Notes: a model not told the origin generated them from the letters alone. 19,189 nt of DNA from JAJTFW01 sp964584995 (GCA_964584995.1 CAZPCA010000038.1:1-19189); one strand, 5' to 3'. Positions 7,862 through 15,892 are shown, counted from the first letter of the stretch. Numbers and translations: made by a program.

Positions 7862-8611
7862 ATGGAAGATAGCAGCAAAGATTCTTTTCAGTTCAAAGAG
7901 CTGGATGTCGAAGGCTTACATACACTGGAGGCGGTGAGTGAGGCTGTTCATTTCAACCGTTGGATGTTCGAGCAGGTGCATCCATCCATGCAGGACAAGG
8001 TGCTGGAGGTGGGTAGCGGTATCGGCAATATCTCCGAGTTCTTTATTCAGGCCGGTGTGGACATCACCCTGAGTGATATCCGGGATAACTACTGCGATGC
8101 CTTGAAAAAGAAATTTCCCGGTCGCAGCGTACTGAAAATGGACCTGGTGGATCCTCAATTCGAACAGAAATATGCTGCGTTGGCCGGGACTTTTGATGGT
8201 GTTTTCGCCCTCAACGTGGTGGAGCATATCGAAGACGATTTGCTGGCGCTTAAAAACATCCGTTACCTGCTGAAGCCCGGAGGAAAGGTGCTCATCCTGG
8301 TGCCGGCCGGGCCCTTGCTGTACAACAAGATCGATAAAGGACTGTATCATTTCAGGCGATATACACGCAGGTCGCTGCTCAGGGTCCTTTCAGGCGCCGG
8401 GTTCGGTGTGGAGAAGTCATGGAAGTTCAACGCACTGGGGATTCCGGCCTGGGTGGCAGGCGGTCTGGTCTTCCGAAGCAATGAGCTGAAGAAGGGACAG
8501 ATGAATGCCTACGATAAACTGATCCCCCTGGCAAGATTGCTCGATGCCATTACTTTTAATAAGCTGGGGCTTTCTGTAATTGGGGTGGGCGTTCGCTCAG
8601 CTCAGCTTTGA
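7862..8611 (+). CDS. Class I SAM-dependent methyltransferase
   Basis: A 249-residue methyltransferase. Motif I is VLEVGSGIGNIS (47-58), motif II SDIRDNY, then ALNVVEHIEDD (116-126) and LLKPGGKVLILVP (136-148). YNKIDKGLYHFRRYTRRSL (154-172) is typical of methyltransferases found beside, or fused to, DPM1-like glycosyltransferases. The ATG at 7862 fits the promoter-like element at 7776-7783; a longer reading to 7781 would start inside that element. A GTG at 7838 is possible. It is separated from the GT2 at 6563-7279 by the convergent lipoprotein gene. The substrate is unknown. Confidence 0.85.
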   Translation: MEDSSKDSFQFKELDVEGLHTLEAVSEAVHFNRWMFEQVHPSMQDKVLEVGSGIGNISEFFIQAGVDITLSDIRDNYCDALKKKFPGRSVLKMDLVDPQFEQKYAALAGTFDGVFALNVVEHIEDDLLALKNIRYLLKPGGKVLILVPAGPLLYNKIDKGLYHFRRYTRRSLLRVLSGAGFGVEKSWKFNALGIPAWVAGGLVFRSNELKKGQMNAYDKLIPLARLLDAITFNKLGLSVIGVGVRSAQL

Positions 8612-8748
8612 ACACTTTGTAGCTGTCGGGCAATAAAAGCCCTCAAATTTCCAATAACGAGACATTTCCAAAAAATGGAACGAACATTTTTCTGTTCATA
8701 ACGCTTCTAATCAACTACTTAACAGTGAATTAAAAATTGTTCATACTA

Positions 8749-8779
8749 TTTGTAAATCGGGTTATTTCTTCTAATTTTG
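8749..8779 (+). promoter_or_regulatory. -33/-7 promoter of the rplM-rpsI-rpsB operon
   Basis: TTTG at 8749-8752 and TAATTTTG at 8772-8779, separated by 19 bases, match both halves of the Bacteroidota housekeeping promoter. This is the best promoter in the window, as expected for a ribosomal operon. It puts the transcript start near 8786, so L13 must start downstream, at the GTG at 8810. Confidence 0.8.
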
Positions 8780-8809
8780 CCGTCCCATTTACATAAACCA
8801 AGAAAAATC

Positions 8810-9259
8810 GTGGATACGTTAAGTTACAAAACCGTATCGGCTAATGCCAAGACTGCCACCAAAGAGTGGGTGGTTCTGGATGCCAAAGACCAAGTGTTGG
8901 GTCGTTTCGCATCGCAGGCTGCCATGATGCTCCGTGGCAAGCATAAAGCCAATTACACCCCGCACGCAGACTGCGGCGACAATGTGATCATCATCAATGC
9001 CGACAAGATTCGGATGACCGGCCGCAAGTGGACCGAGCGCGAATACGTGTCGCATACCGGATATCCCGGTGGTCAGCGTTTCGTGACCCCTGCCAAGTTG
9101 ATCCTCCTCAAGCCCACTGCGGTGGTGGAGAAGGCCATCTACGGCATGTTGCCAAAAACCCGTCTCGGAAACGCCATCAAAGGCAATCTCTTCATCTATG
9201 CCGGTGCCGAGCATCCCCATGCTGCGCAGCAACCCAAGGCGGTAACCTTAAAGTACTGA
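8810..9259 (+). CDS. rplM: Large ribosomal subunit protein L13 (uL13)
   Basis: An early-assembly protein of the large subunit, 149 residues, normal length. Recognisable segments are the start (M)DTLSYKT, WVVLDAKDQVLGRFAS, VIIINADKI and HTGYPGG; the protein ends at KAVTLKY. The GTG at 8810 is chosen because DTLSYKT at the N terminus is shared by Bacteroidota L13 proteins and because the promoter ends at 8779; a TTG at 8777 is inside the promoter. rpsI starts 9 bases after the stop, the usual rplM-rpsI pair. Confidence 0.96.
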   Translation: MDTLSYKTVSANAKTATKEWVVLDAKDQVLGRFASQAAMMLRGKHKANYTPHADCGDNVIIINADKIRMTGRKWTEREYVSHTGYPGGQRFVTPAKLILLKPTAVVEKAIYGMLPKTRLGNAIKGNLFIYAGAEHPHAAQQPKAVTLKY

Positions 9260-9268
9260 TAAGCTAAC

Positions 9269-9655
9269 ATGGAAATCACACATACTATTGGTCGTCGTAA
9301 GACCGCTGTTGCCCGTGTATACGTACAGCCGGGTAATGGAGCAATCACCGTGAACAACCGTGATTACAAGGATTATTTCCCCACGCTCCCCCTTCAAAAC
9401 CTGATTCAGCAGGCCTTTGATTTATCGAAAACCAAAGATCAGTACGATGTTGCTGTAAACGTTTTCGGTGGAGGATATAACGGACAGGCAGAAGCCATCC
9501 GTATGGCCCTCGCCCGCGCACTCTGCAAGATCAACGCCGAGTTCCGTCCTGTCCTTAAGGCGAACGGCTTGCTCACCCGCGATCCGCGTATGGTTGAACG
9601 TAAGAAATTCGGTCAACGCAAAGCACGTCGTCGCTTCCAGTTCAGTAAACGTTAA
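9269..9655 (+). CDS. rpsI: Small ribosomal subunit protein S9 (uS9)
   Basis: A 128-residue S9, whose basic C-terminal tail reaches the P-site tRNA. It has the start region TIGRRKTAVARVYVQPGNG, VFGGGYNGQAEAIRMALARAL and the conserved end FGQRKARRRFQFSKR. The spacing to rplM is 9 bases and to rpsB 31 bases, all on one strand, so one operon is likely. Confidence 0.97.
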   Translation: MEITHTIGRRKTAVARVYVQPGNGAITVNNRDYKDYFPTLPLQNLIQQAFDLSKTKDQYDVAVNVFGGGYNGQAEAIRMALARALCKINAEFRPVLKANGLLTRDPRMVERKKFGQRKARRRFQFSKR

Positions 9656-9686
9656 TCCACATTCTTATCCAATTATACACAGCGTA

Positions 9687-10523
9687 ATGATCAACGTAAC
9701 GCAAGAAGAACTCCTCAATGCCGGTGTCCACTTCGGTCACCTCAAGCGCAAGTGGAACCCGAAGATGGCTCCGTACATCTTCATGGAGCGCAATGGAATT
9801 CATATCATCGACCTCAATAAGACCCACGCCAAACTCGAAGAAGCAGCGGCTGCTGTAAAGCAGATTGCCAAATCGGGAAAGAAAATCCTCTTCGTAGCTA
9901 CCAAGAAACAGGCAAAAGAAATCGTTGCCGGTGCTGCCAAGTCCGTGAACATGCCTTTCATCACGGAGCGCTGGCCCGGTGGTATGCTCACCAATTTCGC
10001 GACGCAGCGTAAGTCGGTGAAAAAGATGACCACCCTCGATAAGATGTTATCGGATGGTACCGTCGATAACCTCAGCAAGAAAGAGCGCCTCATGATGGGT
10101 CGTCAGAAGTCCAAAATGGAAAAACTGCTGGGCTCTATCGCCGATCTGAACCGTCTGCCAGCAGCACTGTTCATCGTGGATACCGTGAAAGAACACATCG
10201 CTGTGGATGAAGCTATCAAGCTCGGCATTCCCACCATTGCAGTGAACGATACCAACAGTGATCCGTCTCTTATCGATTTCCCGATACCTGCCAACGACGA
10301 TGCCAGCAAATCCATCGAACTCATCATGAATATCATGGTGAAGGCGGTAGAAGAAGGACTTGCCGAGCGCAAAGTCGATAAAGAACAAGAGCGGGAGCGC
10401 GATGCAGCCACTGAAGAAGAAACAGAAGATGCAGGCGGCGGTGCAGGCTCCGAAGAAGAAGGAGGCGATGCTCGCGGTGCTGCGAAGGGCACGCGTCCAA
10501 GAAAAGCGGGACCACGCAAATAA
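9687..10523 (+). CDS. rpsB: Small ribosomal subunit protein S2 (uS2)
   Basis: A 278-residue S2 from the ATG at 9687; the frame is open further upstream, into rpsI, but MINVTQEELLNAGVHFGH is the family start. Conserved parts include WNPKMAPYIFMERNGIHIIDL, ITERWPGGMLTNF, LGIPTIAVNDTNSDP and the PANDDASKSI motif. From about residue 230 comes a tail first rich in Glu, Asp, Gly and Ala and then basic (TRPRKAGPRK). The same bases are open in the +1 frame as a Lys- and Gln-rich reading, so a pair of compensating indels in the tail cannot be excluded. A hairpin terminator follows 18 bases after the stop. Confidence 0.96.
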   Translation: MINVTQEELLNAGVHFGHLKRKWNPKMAPYIFMERNGIHIIDLNKTHAKLEEAAAAVKQIAKSGKKILFVATKKQAKEIVAGAAKSVNMPFITERWPGGMLTNFATQRKSVKKMTTLDKMLSDGTVDNLSKKERLMMGRQKSKMEKLLGSIADLNRLPAALFIVDTVKEHIAVDEAIKLGIPTIAVNDTNSDPSLIDFPIPANDDASKSIELIMNIMVKAVEEGLAERKVDKEQERERDAATEEETEDAGGGAGSEEEGGDARGAAKGTRPRKAGPRK

Positions 10524-10541
10524 TGCTGCAACAATACATGC

Positions 10542-10575
10542 AAGCGGGGTGTCGGAAAAACATCCCGCTTTGTTT
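10542..10575 (+). terminator. Rho-independent terminator after rpsB
   Basis: AAGCGGGGTGT (10542-10552) pairs with ACATCCCGCTT (10560-10570) over 11 bp, with one G-U pair and a 7-base loop, followed by TGTTT. It separates rpsB from tsf, probably as a full or partial terminator. Confidence 0.75.
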
Positions 10576-10629
10576 AATACCCCTCGGTAACATAAATCAT
10601 TCATAACATACTATTAAACTCTCTGTAAA

Positions 10630-11466
10630 ATGTCAACTACAGCTCCAGTATCTGCAGCCGATGTGAATAAACTGCGTCAGATGACCGGCGCAGGCATGAT
10701 GGATTGCAAGAAAGCACTCGCTGAGTCGGGTGGTGATTTCGAACAGGCAGTGGATTATCTGCGCAAGAAAGGCCAGAAAGTAGCTGCCAACCGTGCCGAC
10801 CGCGAAGCGAAAGAAGGTTACATCATCGCCAAGACCAACGATGACCACAGTGCCGGATACCTTATCGGTTTGAGCTGCGAAACGGATTTCGTAGCCAAGA
10901 ACCAGGACTTCGTGAATTTCGCTGAGTCCATCCTGAACACGGCGATGCAAAACAACCCCGCTGACGTGGAAGCGCTCAAGGCCCTTTCCCTCGATGGCGT
11001 GAGCATCAACGATAAACTGTTCGACATGATCGGTAAAATCGGTGAGAAAATCGAACTCAGCTCCTACGAGAAGATTTCTGCTCCGAAGGTGGTTGTGTAC
11101 AATCACCCGGGTAACCGTCTTGCGTCCATGGTAGGTCTTTCCTCTGCTTCTGCCGATGCCAATGCCGGAAAAGACGTGGCCATGCAAATCGCAGCCATGA
11201 ATCCCGTGGCCATCGATAAAGACGACGTGGACAGCAGCATCATCGAGCGTGAACTCGAGATCGCGAAAGAGCAGATCCGTGCCGAAGGCAAACCGGAAGA
11301 CATGATCGAGAAAATCGCTCAGGGCAAACTCAACAAGTTCTACCAGGAAAATACCCTGTTGAACCAGGCCTTCATCAAAGAAGACAAGAAGACCGTGAAG
11401 CAATACCTCGATGGTGTGGAAAAGGGTCTAACGGTAACGGTGTTCCGTAGAGTACAGATCGGATAA
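10630..11466 (+). CDS. tsf: Elongation factor Ts
   Basis: The guanine nucleotide exchange factor for EF-Tu, 278 residues. The N-terminal UBA-like part has VNKLRQMTGAGMMDCKKAL and AVDYLRKKGQ; the EF-Tu-contact motif CETDFVAKN is present at about residues 80-88. Later, IAAMNP begins a second dimer-like domain as in other EF-Ts proteins. It follows rpsB by about 105 bases across a hairpin terminator; I see no clear TAnnTTTG before it, so some read-through from the rpsB transcript or an unrecognised promoter is needed. Confidence 0.97.
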   Translation: MSTTAPVSAADVNKLRQMTGAGMMDCKKALAESGGDFEQAVDYLRKKGQKVAANRADREAKEGYIIAKTNDDHSAGYLIGLSCETDFVAKNQDFVNFAESILNTAMQNNPADVEALKALSLDGVSINDKLFDMIGKIGEKIELSSYEKISAPKVVVYNHPGNRLASMVGLSSASADANAGKDVAMQIAAMNPVAIDKDDVDSSIIERELEIAKEQIRAEGKPEDMIEKIAQGKLNKFYQENTLLNQAFIKEDKKTVKQYLDGVEKGLTVTVFRRVQIG

Positions 11467-11488
11467 TATCCGATTCCCGCATATTTCG

Positions 11489-11523
11489 AAGAGGGCGTTT
11501 GCATGGCAGATGCCCTCTTTGCT
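11489..11523 (+). terminator. Rho-independent terminator after tsf
   Basis: AAGAGGGC (11489-11496) pairs with GCCCTCTT (11512-11519) in a perfect 8-bp stem, 22 bases after the tsf stop. The loop may pair partly further (TTGC with GCAG). TTT follows. The rplM-tsf transcription unit probably ends here. Confidence 0.7.
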
Positions 11524-11664
11524 TTGATAGGCCACGGATGTTGAAGAGAGAATCACGAATAGGGTCACTGCCATCGGCCTGCCAGTGGCAAGTAGCTAAA
11601 AACCAGATGACAATCAGCAGCCGGAAGCCATCCTCGATCCGGCTCTTCAATCCCAATTTTCTTC

Positions 11665-11672
11665 TATTTTTG
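11665..11672 (+). promoter_or_regulatory. -7 promoter element of pyrH
   Basis: TATTTTTG matches TAnnTTTG exactly and ends 7 bases before the pyrH ATG at 11680. The transcript would start almost at the ATG. No -33 TTTG is seen at the usual distance. Confidence 0.5.
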
Positions 11673-11679
11673 AAACACC

Positions 11680-12387
11680 ATGAAATACAAACGTATCCTC
11701 CTCAAACTCTCCGGTGAAGCACTGATGGGTGACAAGCAGTTCGGAATTGACAATCAGCGTCTTGCACAATATGCTTCCGACATAAAAACCGTAGCCGGTA
11801 TGGGTGTACAGGTGGCGGTGGTCATCGGTGGAGGCAATATATTCCGCGGTCTTCAGGCAGCGGAAGGCGGTATGGATCGTGTTCAGGGAGATTATATGGG
11901 CATGCTGGCCACCGTCATCAATTCCATGGCCTTGCAAAGCGCACTCGAAACCCAGGGTGTGGACACCCGCTTGCAGTCAGCCATCAAGATGGAAGCCATT
12001 TGTGAACCGTTTATCCGCAGGCGTGCAGTGCGTCATCTGGAGAAAGGCCGGGTGGTGATCTTCGGTGCAGGTACCGGCAATCCCTATTTCACAACCGATA
12101 CCGCTGCCTCCCTGCGCGCCATCGAAATTGAAGCCGATGTAATCCTGAAAGGTACCCGTGTGGACGGAATATATACAGCCGATCCCGAAAAGGATAAATC
12201 AGCCACCCGCTTCGCGAACCTCACTTTTTCGGAAGCCATTTCACGCAACCTGCAGGTCATGGATATGACCGCCTTCACGCTGTGCCAGGAGAACAAGCTT
12301 CCGATCATCGTGTTTGACATGAACAAGGCCGGAAACCTGAGTGACCTGGTCAGCGGTGCCGATGTAGGTACACTCGTAACAGTGTAG
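11680..12387 (+). CDS. pyrH: UMP kinase
   Basis: Bacterial-type UMP kinase, 235 residues, which phosphorylates UMP to UDP with ATP in the cytoplasm (amino acid kinase fold, normally a hexamer). It has KLSGEALMG near the N terminus, the glycine-rich VIGGGNIFRG, GDYMGMLATVINSMAL for UMP binding, FGAGTGNPYFTTDTAA and KGTRVDGIYTADPEKD. The ATG at 11680 is directly behind a TAnnTTTG element, leaving almost no 5' leader. frr follows after 48 bases on the same strand, the standard pyrH-frr pair. Confidence 0.96.
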   Translation: MKYKRILLKLSGEALMGDKQFGIDNQRLAQYASDIKTVAGMGVQVAVVIGGGNIFRGLQAAEGGMDRVQGDYMGMLATVINSMALQSALETQGVDTRLQSAIKMEAICEPFIRRRAVRHLEKGRVVIFGAGTGNPYFTTDTAASLRAIEIEADVILKGTRVDGIYTADPEKDKSATRFANLTFSEAISRNLQVMDMTAFTLCQENKLPIIVFDMNKAGNLSDLVSGADVGTLVTV

Positions 12388-12435
12388 CTGTTCATTGATT
12401 GTAATTTGTAAATTCGCACTATTAGCTATACAACT

Positions 12436-12993
12436 ATGGAAGTGAAGCCCATCCTCGATCACATGCAGGATCACATGCAAAAAGCCATCAGTCACCTCGA
12501 AACAGAGCTGGTCAAGATCCGTGCAGGGAAAGCGACACCCAGTATGATGGATGGTGTCATGGTGGATTACTACGGTTCCATGACGCCCCTGAATCAGGTG
12601 GCCAATATCAATACGCCGGAGGCACGTACCATCATAATTCAGCCCTGGGAAAAGAGCCTCATCAAGCCAATAGAAAAAGCCATCACTGACGCCAACCTCG
12701 GCCTCAATCCGCAAAACGACGGACAGATGATACGCATCACGGTTCCGCCCCTGAGTGAAGAACGCAGAAAGGACCTCGTGAAACGTGCGAAGGCAGAAGG
12801 GGAACATGCCAAAGTGGGTATTCGCAACCTGCGCCGCGATGCCAACGAGAACATCAAGAAGGCTCAGAAGGCCGGACTCCCGGAAGATCTGGCGAAGGAT
12901 GCCGAGGCAAAAACACAGAAAATAACTGACGATTACATTGCCAAGGTCGATAAACACCTGGAGGCGAAAGAAAAAGAGATCATGACAGTCTAA
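12436..12993 (+). CDS. frr: Ribosome recycling factor
   Basis: A 185-residue RRF, which with EF-G splits post-termination ribosomes. Conserved parts are IRAGKATPSMMDG, VDYYGSMTPLNQVANI, GLNPQNDGQMIRITVPPL and the helical end KVDKHLEAKEKEIM. The N-terminal coding sequence has two adjacent 12-base copies of GATCACATGCA(G/A) at 12457-12480, encoding DHMQDHMQ. The TAA stop is part of a small hairpin. Confidence 0.97.
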   Translation: MEVKPILDHMQDHMQKAISHLETELVKIRAGKATPSMMDGVMVDYYGSMTPLNQVANINTPEARTIIIQPWEKSLIKPIEKAITDANLGLNPQNDGQMIRITVPPLSEERRKDLVKRAKAEGEHAKVGIRNLRRDANENIKKAQKAGLPEDLAKDAEAKTQKITDDYIAKVDKHLEAKEKEIMTV

Positions 12994-13009
12994 GGGGTGT
13001 TGCCCCTTT
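12992..13009 (+). terminator. Possible weak terminator after frr
   Basis: AAGGGG (12992-12997) pairs with CCCCTT (13003-13008) around a 5-base loop, followed by T and C. The stem begins inside the frr stop codon. The T-run is short, so this is a modest call. Confidence 0.4.
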
Positions 13010-13139
13010 CCATGAACCTGTTGCTGCCCGGATTCCCCCGGATTTATGCGCCCCCTCATACCGAAATGTATGGGTGGATCCTTGTGCTGATCGTTCTGAT
13101 TTCCTTGTTCCCGATTAAAGGTATTATTGAAAATACACT

Positions 13140-13898
13140 ATGTCACTTATCCGGCAACTCGAGCAACAGGGCAATTGGCTCTTTAGGTACCGCGGTCAGC
13201 TTCCATTAGTATTGTTCTTGCTGGTCATCCCTGTGATGGCTTTCAATGCCGCACCTGTCCGTCAAAATAATGCCATTGTCTGGACAATTGCAGCAGTAGT
13301 TTTGAGTCTGCTGGGGGCAGTGGTGCGCGCCTACACCATCGGTACGACTCCGCGCGGCACCTCCGGACGCAACACAAAAACACAGGTAGCCGAATCGCTC
13401 AATACCTCAGGTATTTATTCGACGGTGCGTCATCCGCTTTACCTGGGCAATTACCTCATGTGGATCGGTATTGTGGTATTCACTTTCGATGTCAGTTTTA
13501 TCCTCCTGGTCTCCATGCTGTACTGGCTTTACTACGAACGCATCATGATGGCAGAGGAGGCTTTCCTGAGAGGGAAGTTTGGTGCGGCTTACGAGGAATG
13601 GTCGAATCGTGTGCCGGCGTTCCTTCCTGCCTTCTCCTCCTTCAAAAGCCCTTCAGAAACTTTTTCGCTGAAATCCGTGTTTAGAAGAGAGTACTCGGGT
13701 TGGCTGGCTACTGTCACAGGTTTCGCCTATGTAGCTTGGCGGGGTCGACTAAGATACGATGAGTTCTCTCTTCTTAAAGCTACCGATGCCTGGTGGATGC
13801 AATGGAAGGCCATCCTTCTCGCCTCCGTGGCTGTAACGTTGTTGTTGCGCTCCCTGAAGCATTATACGGGTCTACTCAAAGAGGAAAACCGTTCCTGA
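13140..13898 (+). CDS. Membrane methyltransferase-like protein, ICMT/PEMT family
   Basis: A 252-residue integral membrane protein with about four or five helices (near 21-37, 46-64, 102-128, 185-200, 222-236). GIYSTVRHPLYLGNY (91-105) and the following Glu139-Glu140 form the SAM-binding motif of isoprenylcysteine carboxyl methyltransferase and phospholipid methyltransferase proteins. A bacterium has no CaaX prenylation, so the natural substrate is more likely a lipid, quinone-like or envelope molecule; this is inference. The DAHP synthase-chorismate mutase gene follows after 32 bases on the same strand. The ATG at 13140 is preceded by TATTATTG (13122-13129), a one-mismatch -7 element. Confidence 0.75.
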   Translation: MSLIRQLEQQGNWLFRYRGQLPLVLFLLVIPVMAFNAAPVRQNNAIVWTIAAVVLSLLGAVVRAYTIGTTPRGTSGRNTKTQVAESLNTSGIYSTVRHPLYLGNYLMWIGIVVFTFDVSFILLVSMLYWLYYERIMMAEEAFLRGKFGAAYEEWSNRVPAFLPAFSSFKSPSETFSLKSVFRREYSGWLATVTGFAYVAWRGRLRYDEFSLLKATDAWWMQWKAILLASVAVTLLLRSLKHYTGLLKEENRS

Positions 13899-13930
13899 TG
13901 ACCGGGGAGCTGTTTGTGTAAAGTGGAAAT

Positions 13931-15013
13931 ATGAAAGTGGAAACATGGAGTGACAAAGTGCTGATTGCAGGCCCCTGCGGAGCTGAAACGCGTGAACAGG
14001 TGCTTTCTACAGCAAAAGGCATTGCATCTCGTCATCCGGAAGCCTATTTCAGAGCAGGGGTGTGGAAGCCACGCACGCGGCCGGGCTCCTTCGAAGGAGT
14101 GGGAGAACCTGCTTTGGAATGGTTGCTCGAGGTCCGTCGTGAAACCGGACTTCGTATCATCACCGAAGCTGCCAATGCCTGGCAAGCCGATTTGTGTCTG
14201 AAGGCGGGACTCGATGCAGTGTGGATCGGCGCCCGCACTACCGTGAATCCGTTTTTGGTGCAGGAGGTGGCCGATGCTTTGAGAGGTAGCGGAATGCCGG
14301 TGATGGTTAAGAATCCGATTCACCCGGATGCCGAACTGTGGAGGGGCGCCATTGAACGGGTGCGGGAGGCTACCGGCGGACCCGTTACTGCCATACACCG
14401 TGGTTTTCATTCTTTCGAAACAAGTGAATTCAGGAATCATCCCCGCTGGCAGGTCGTCTTTGAATTACAATCGATGCTGCCTGGCATCAGGATGATTTGC
14501 GATATCAGTCACATCGCCGGTGCACGACCCTTGTTACGCAATGTGGCCCAGGAAGCCCTGGACCTCGGCTACGATGGTTGGATGATCGAGACCCATATCC
14601 GCCCGGACGAAGCACTCAGCGACCGACAGCAGCAAGTGACGCCCGAACAGTTGACCGAGCTGCTGTCACAGCTCGATCCACGGTCCCGGCGGATTGCCGA
14701 CCCCCTGGCAGCAGAGGCAATCGAAGCACATCGCAGGGAAATCGATCGCCTCGATGCCGCTATGCTGGAACTTTTACGGGAACGCATGAAGCACTCCGCT
14801 GCTATCGGGGAAATCAAGAAAGAACACGGTATATCCATCTTCCAGCCGGAACGTTGGCGGTATATTTTACAGCACCGGATGCAACACGGAGGCTCACTTG
14901 CATTGAATCCCGGGTTTGTGCGCAATCTATTCATCCAGATACACGATGAATCTGTACGTATCCAGGGTGAGATCGTGAACAAGGCGGGTGATCAACAGCT
15001 CAGTCAGGAGTGA
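13931..15013 (+). CDS. Bifunctional DAHP synthase / chorismate mutase (AroQ type)
   Basis: A 360-residue fusion: DAHP synthase (about 1-250) condenses PEP with erythrose 4-phosphate, the first shikimate step, and the C-terminal chorismate mutase (about 262-350) converts chorismate to prephenate. The synthase has AGPCGAET (metal ligand Cys16), GVWKPRTRPGSFEG, GARTT, KNP, HRGF, DISHIAG (His194), MIETH (Glu220) and ALSDRQQQ (Asp231), so all four expected metal ligands are present. It is type I-beta-like but without the N-terminal ferredoxin-like domain. The mutase begins EAHRREIDRLDAAMLELL and has FQPERW (Glu307). Characterised Bacteroidota homologues of this architecture are feedback-regulated by prephenate through the mutase domain; that is likely here too. 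Confidence 0.93.
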   Translation: MKVETWSDKVLIAGPCGAETREQVLSTAKGIASRHPEAYFRAGVWKPRTRPGSFEGVGEPALEWLLEVRRETGLRIITEAANAWQADLCLKAGLDAVWIGARTTVNPFLVQEVADALRGSGMPVMVKNPIHPDAELWRGAIERVREATGGPVTAIHRGFHSFETSEFRNHPRWQVVFELQSMLPGIRMICDISHIAGARPLLRNVAQEALDLGYDGWMIETHIRPDEALSDRQQQVTPEQLTELLSQLDPRSRRIADPLAAEAIEAHRREIDRLDAAMLELLRERMKHSAAIGEIKKEHGISIFQPERWRYILQHRMQHGGSLALNPGFVRNLFIQIHDESVRIQGEIVNKAGDQQLSQE

Positions 15014-15117
15014 ATGTATTCCTGTAGCTCCGGACTTTCTACCACCGGAGATGAGCAATCGGTAAATCTAATATGTATGTTGACCAATCCGCTGGCCCAG
15101 CGTGAGGGTTGATCAAT

Positions 15118-15150
15118 GGACAAATTGGAAGTCGTACTTCCAATTTGTCC
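15118..15150. repeat. Perfect 15-bp inverted repeat with a 3-base loop
   Basis: GGACAAATTGGAAGT (15118-15132) and its exact complement ACTTCCAATTTGTCC (15136-15150) flank CGT. The element lies in the 248-bp gap between the convergent aro fusion and superoxide dismutase genes. No T-run follows on either strand, so it is not a standard intrinsic terminator, though a bidirectional transcription-stopping or mRNA-end-protecting role is possible. A smaller CTCCGG/CCGGAG pair lies at 15028-15050. The rest of 15014-15261 shows no gene. Confidence 0.85.
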
Positions 15151-15261
15151 GGATAGTTAATCGCAGATCAGTATGCTTAACGTATATGAAAAATAATTCA
15201 TCTGCTTTGCTTGTTCCAAAAGAGTGAAATGCACTTATAAAATCCACTTTACGCTGTGAAA

Positions 15262-15864
<603 letters not shown>

Positions 15865-15892
15865 GATAGTTGTTTTTATGAAATTATACCGG

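Noticed and set aside
8612..8748. Short inverted repeats (GGGC/GCCC at 8628-8642 and two 5-bp pairs) as an L13 leader regulator or a terminator
   Set aside because: They lie upstream of the rplM promoter, so they are not in its leader, and the stems are only 4-5 bp.
10633..11403. A 256-codon open frame antisense to tsf
   Set aside because: EF-Ts is unmistakable on the plus strand and biased codons commonly leave long antisense frames.
12409..12416. TAAATTCG before frr as a promoter
   Set aside because: It has one mismatch to TAnnTTTG and no -33 element; read-through from pyrH across 48 bases is simpler.
12241..13059. A 272-codon minus-strand frame over pyrH and frr
   Set aside because: It crosses two confident genes and has no recognisable motif.
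12997..13209. A 70-codon frame with a hydrophobic stretch between frr and the ICMT-like gene
   Set aside because: It begins inside the frr terminator-like hairpin and overlaps the confident gene at 13140 in another frame; no start signal supports it.
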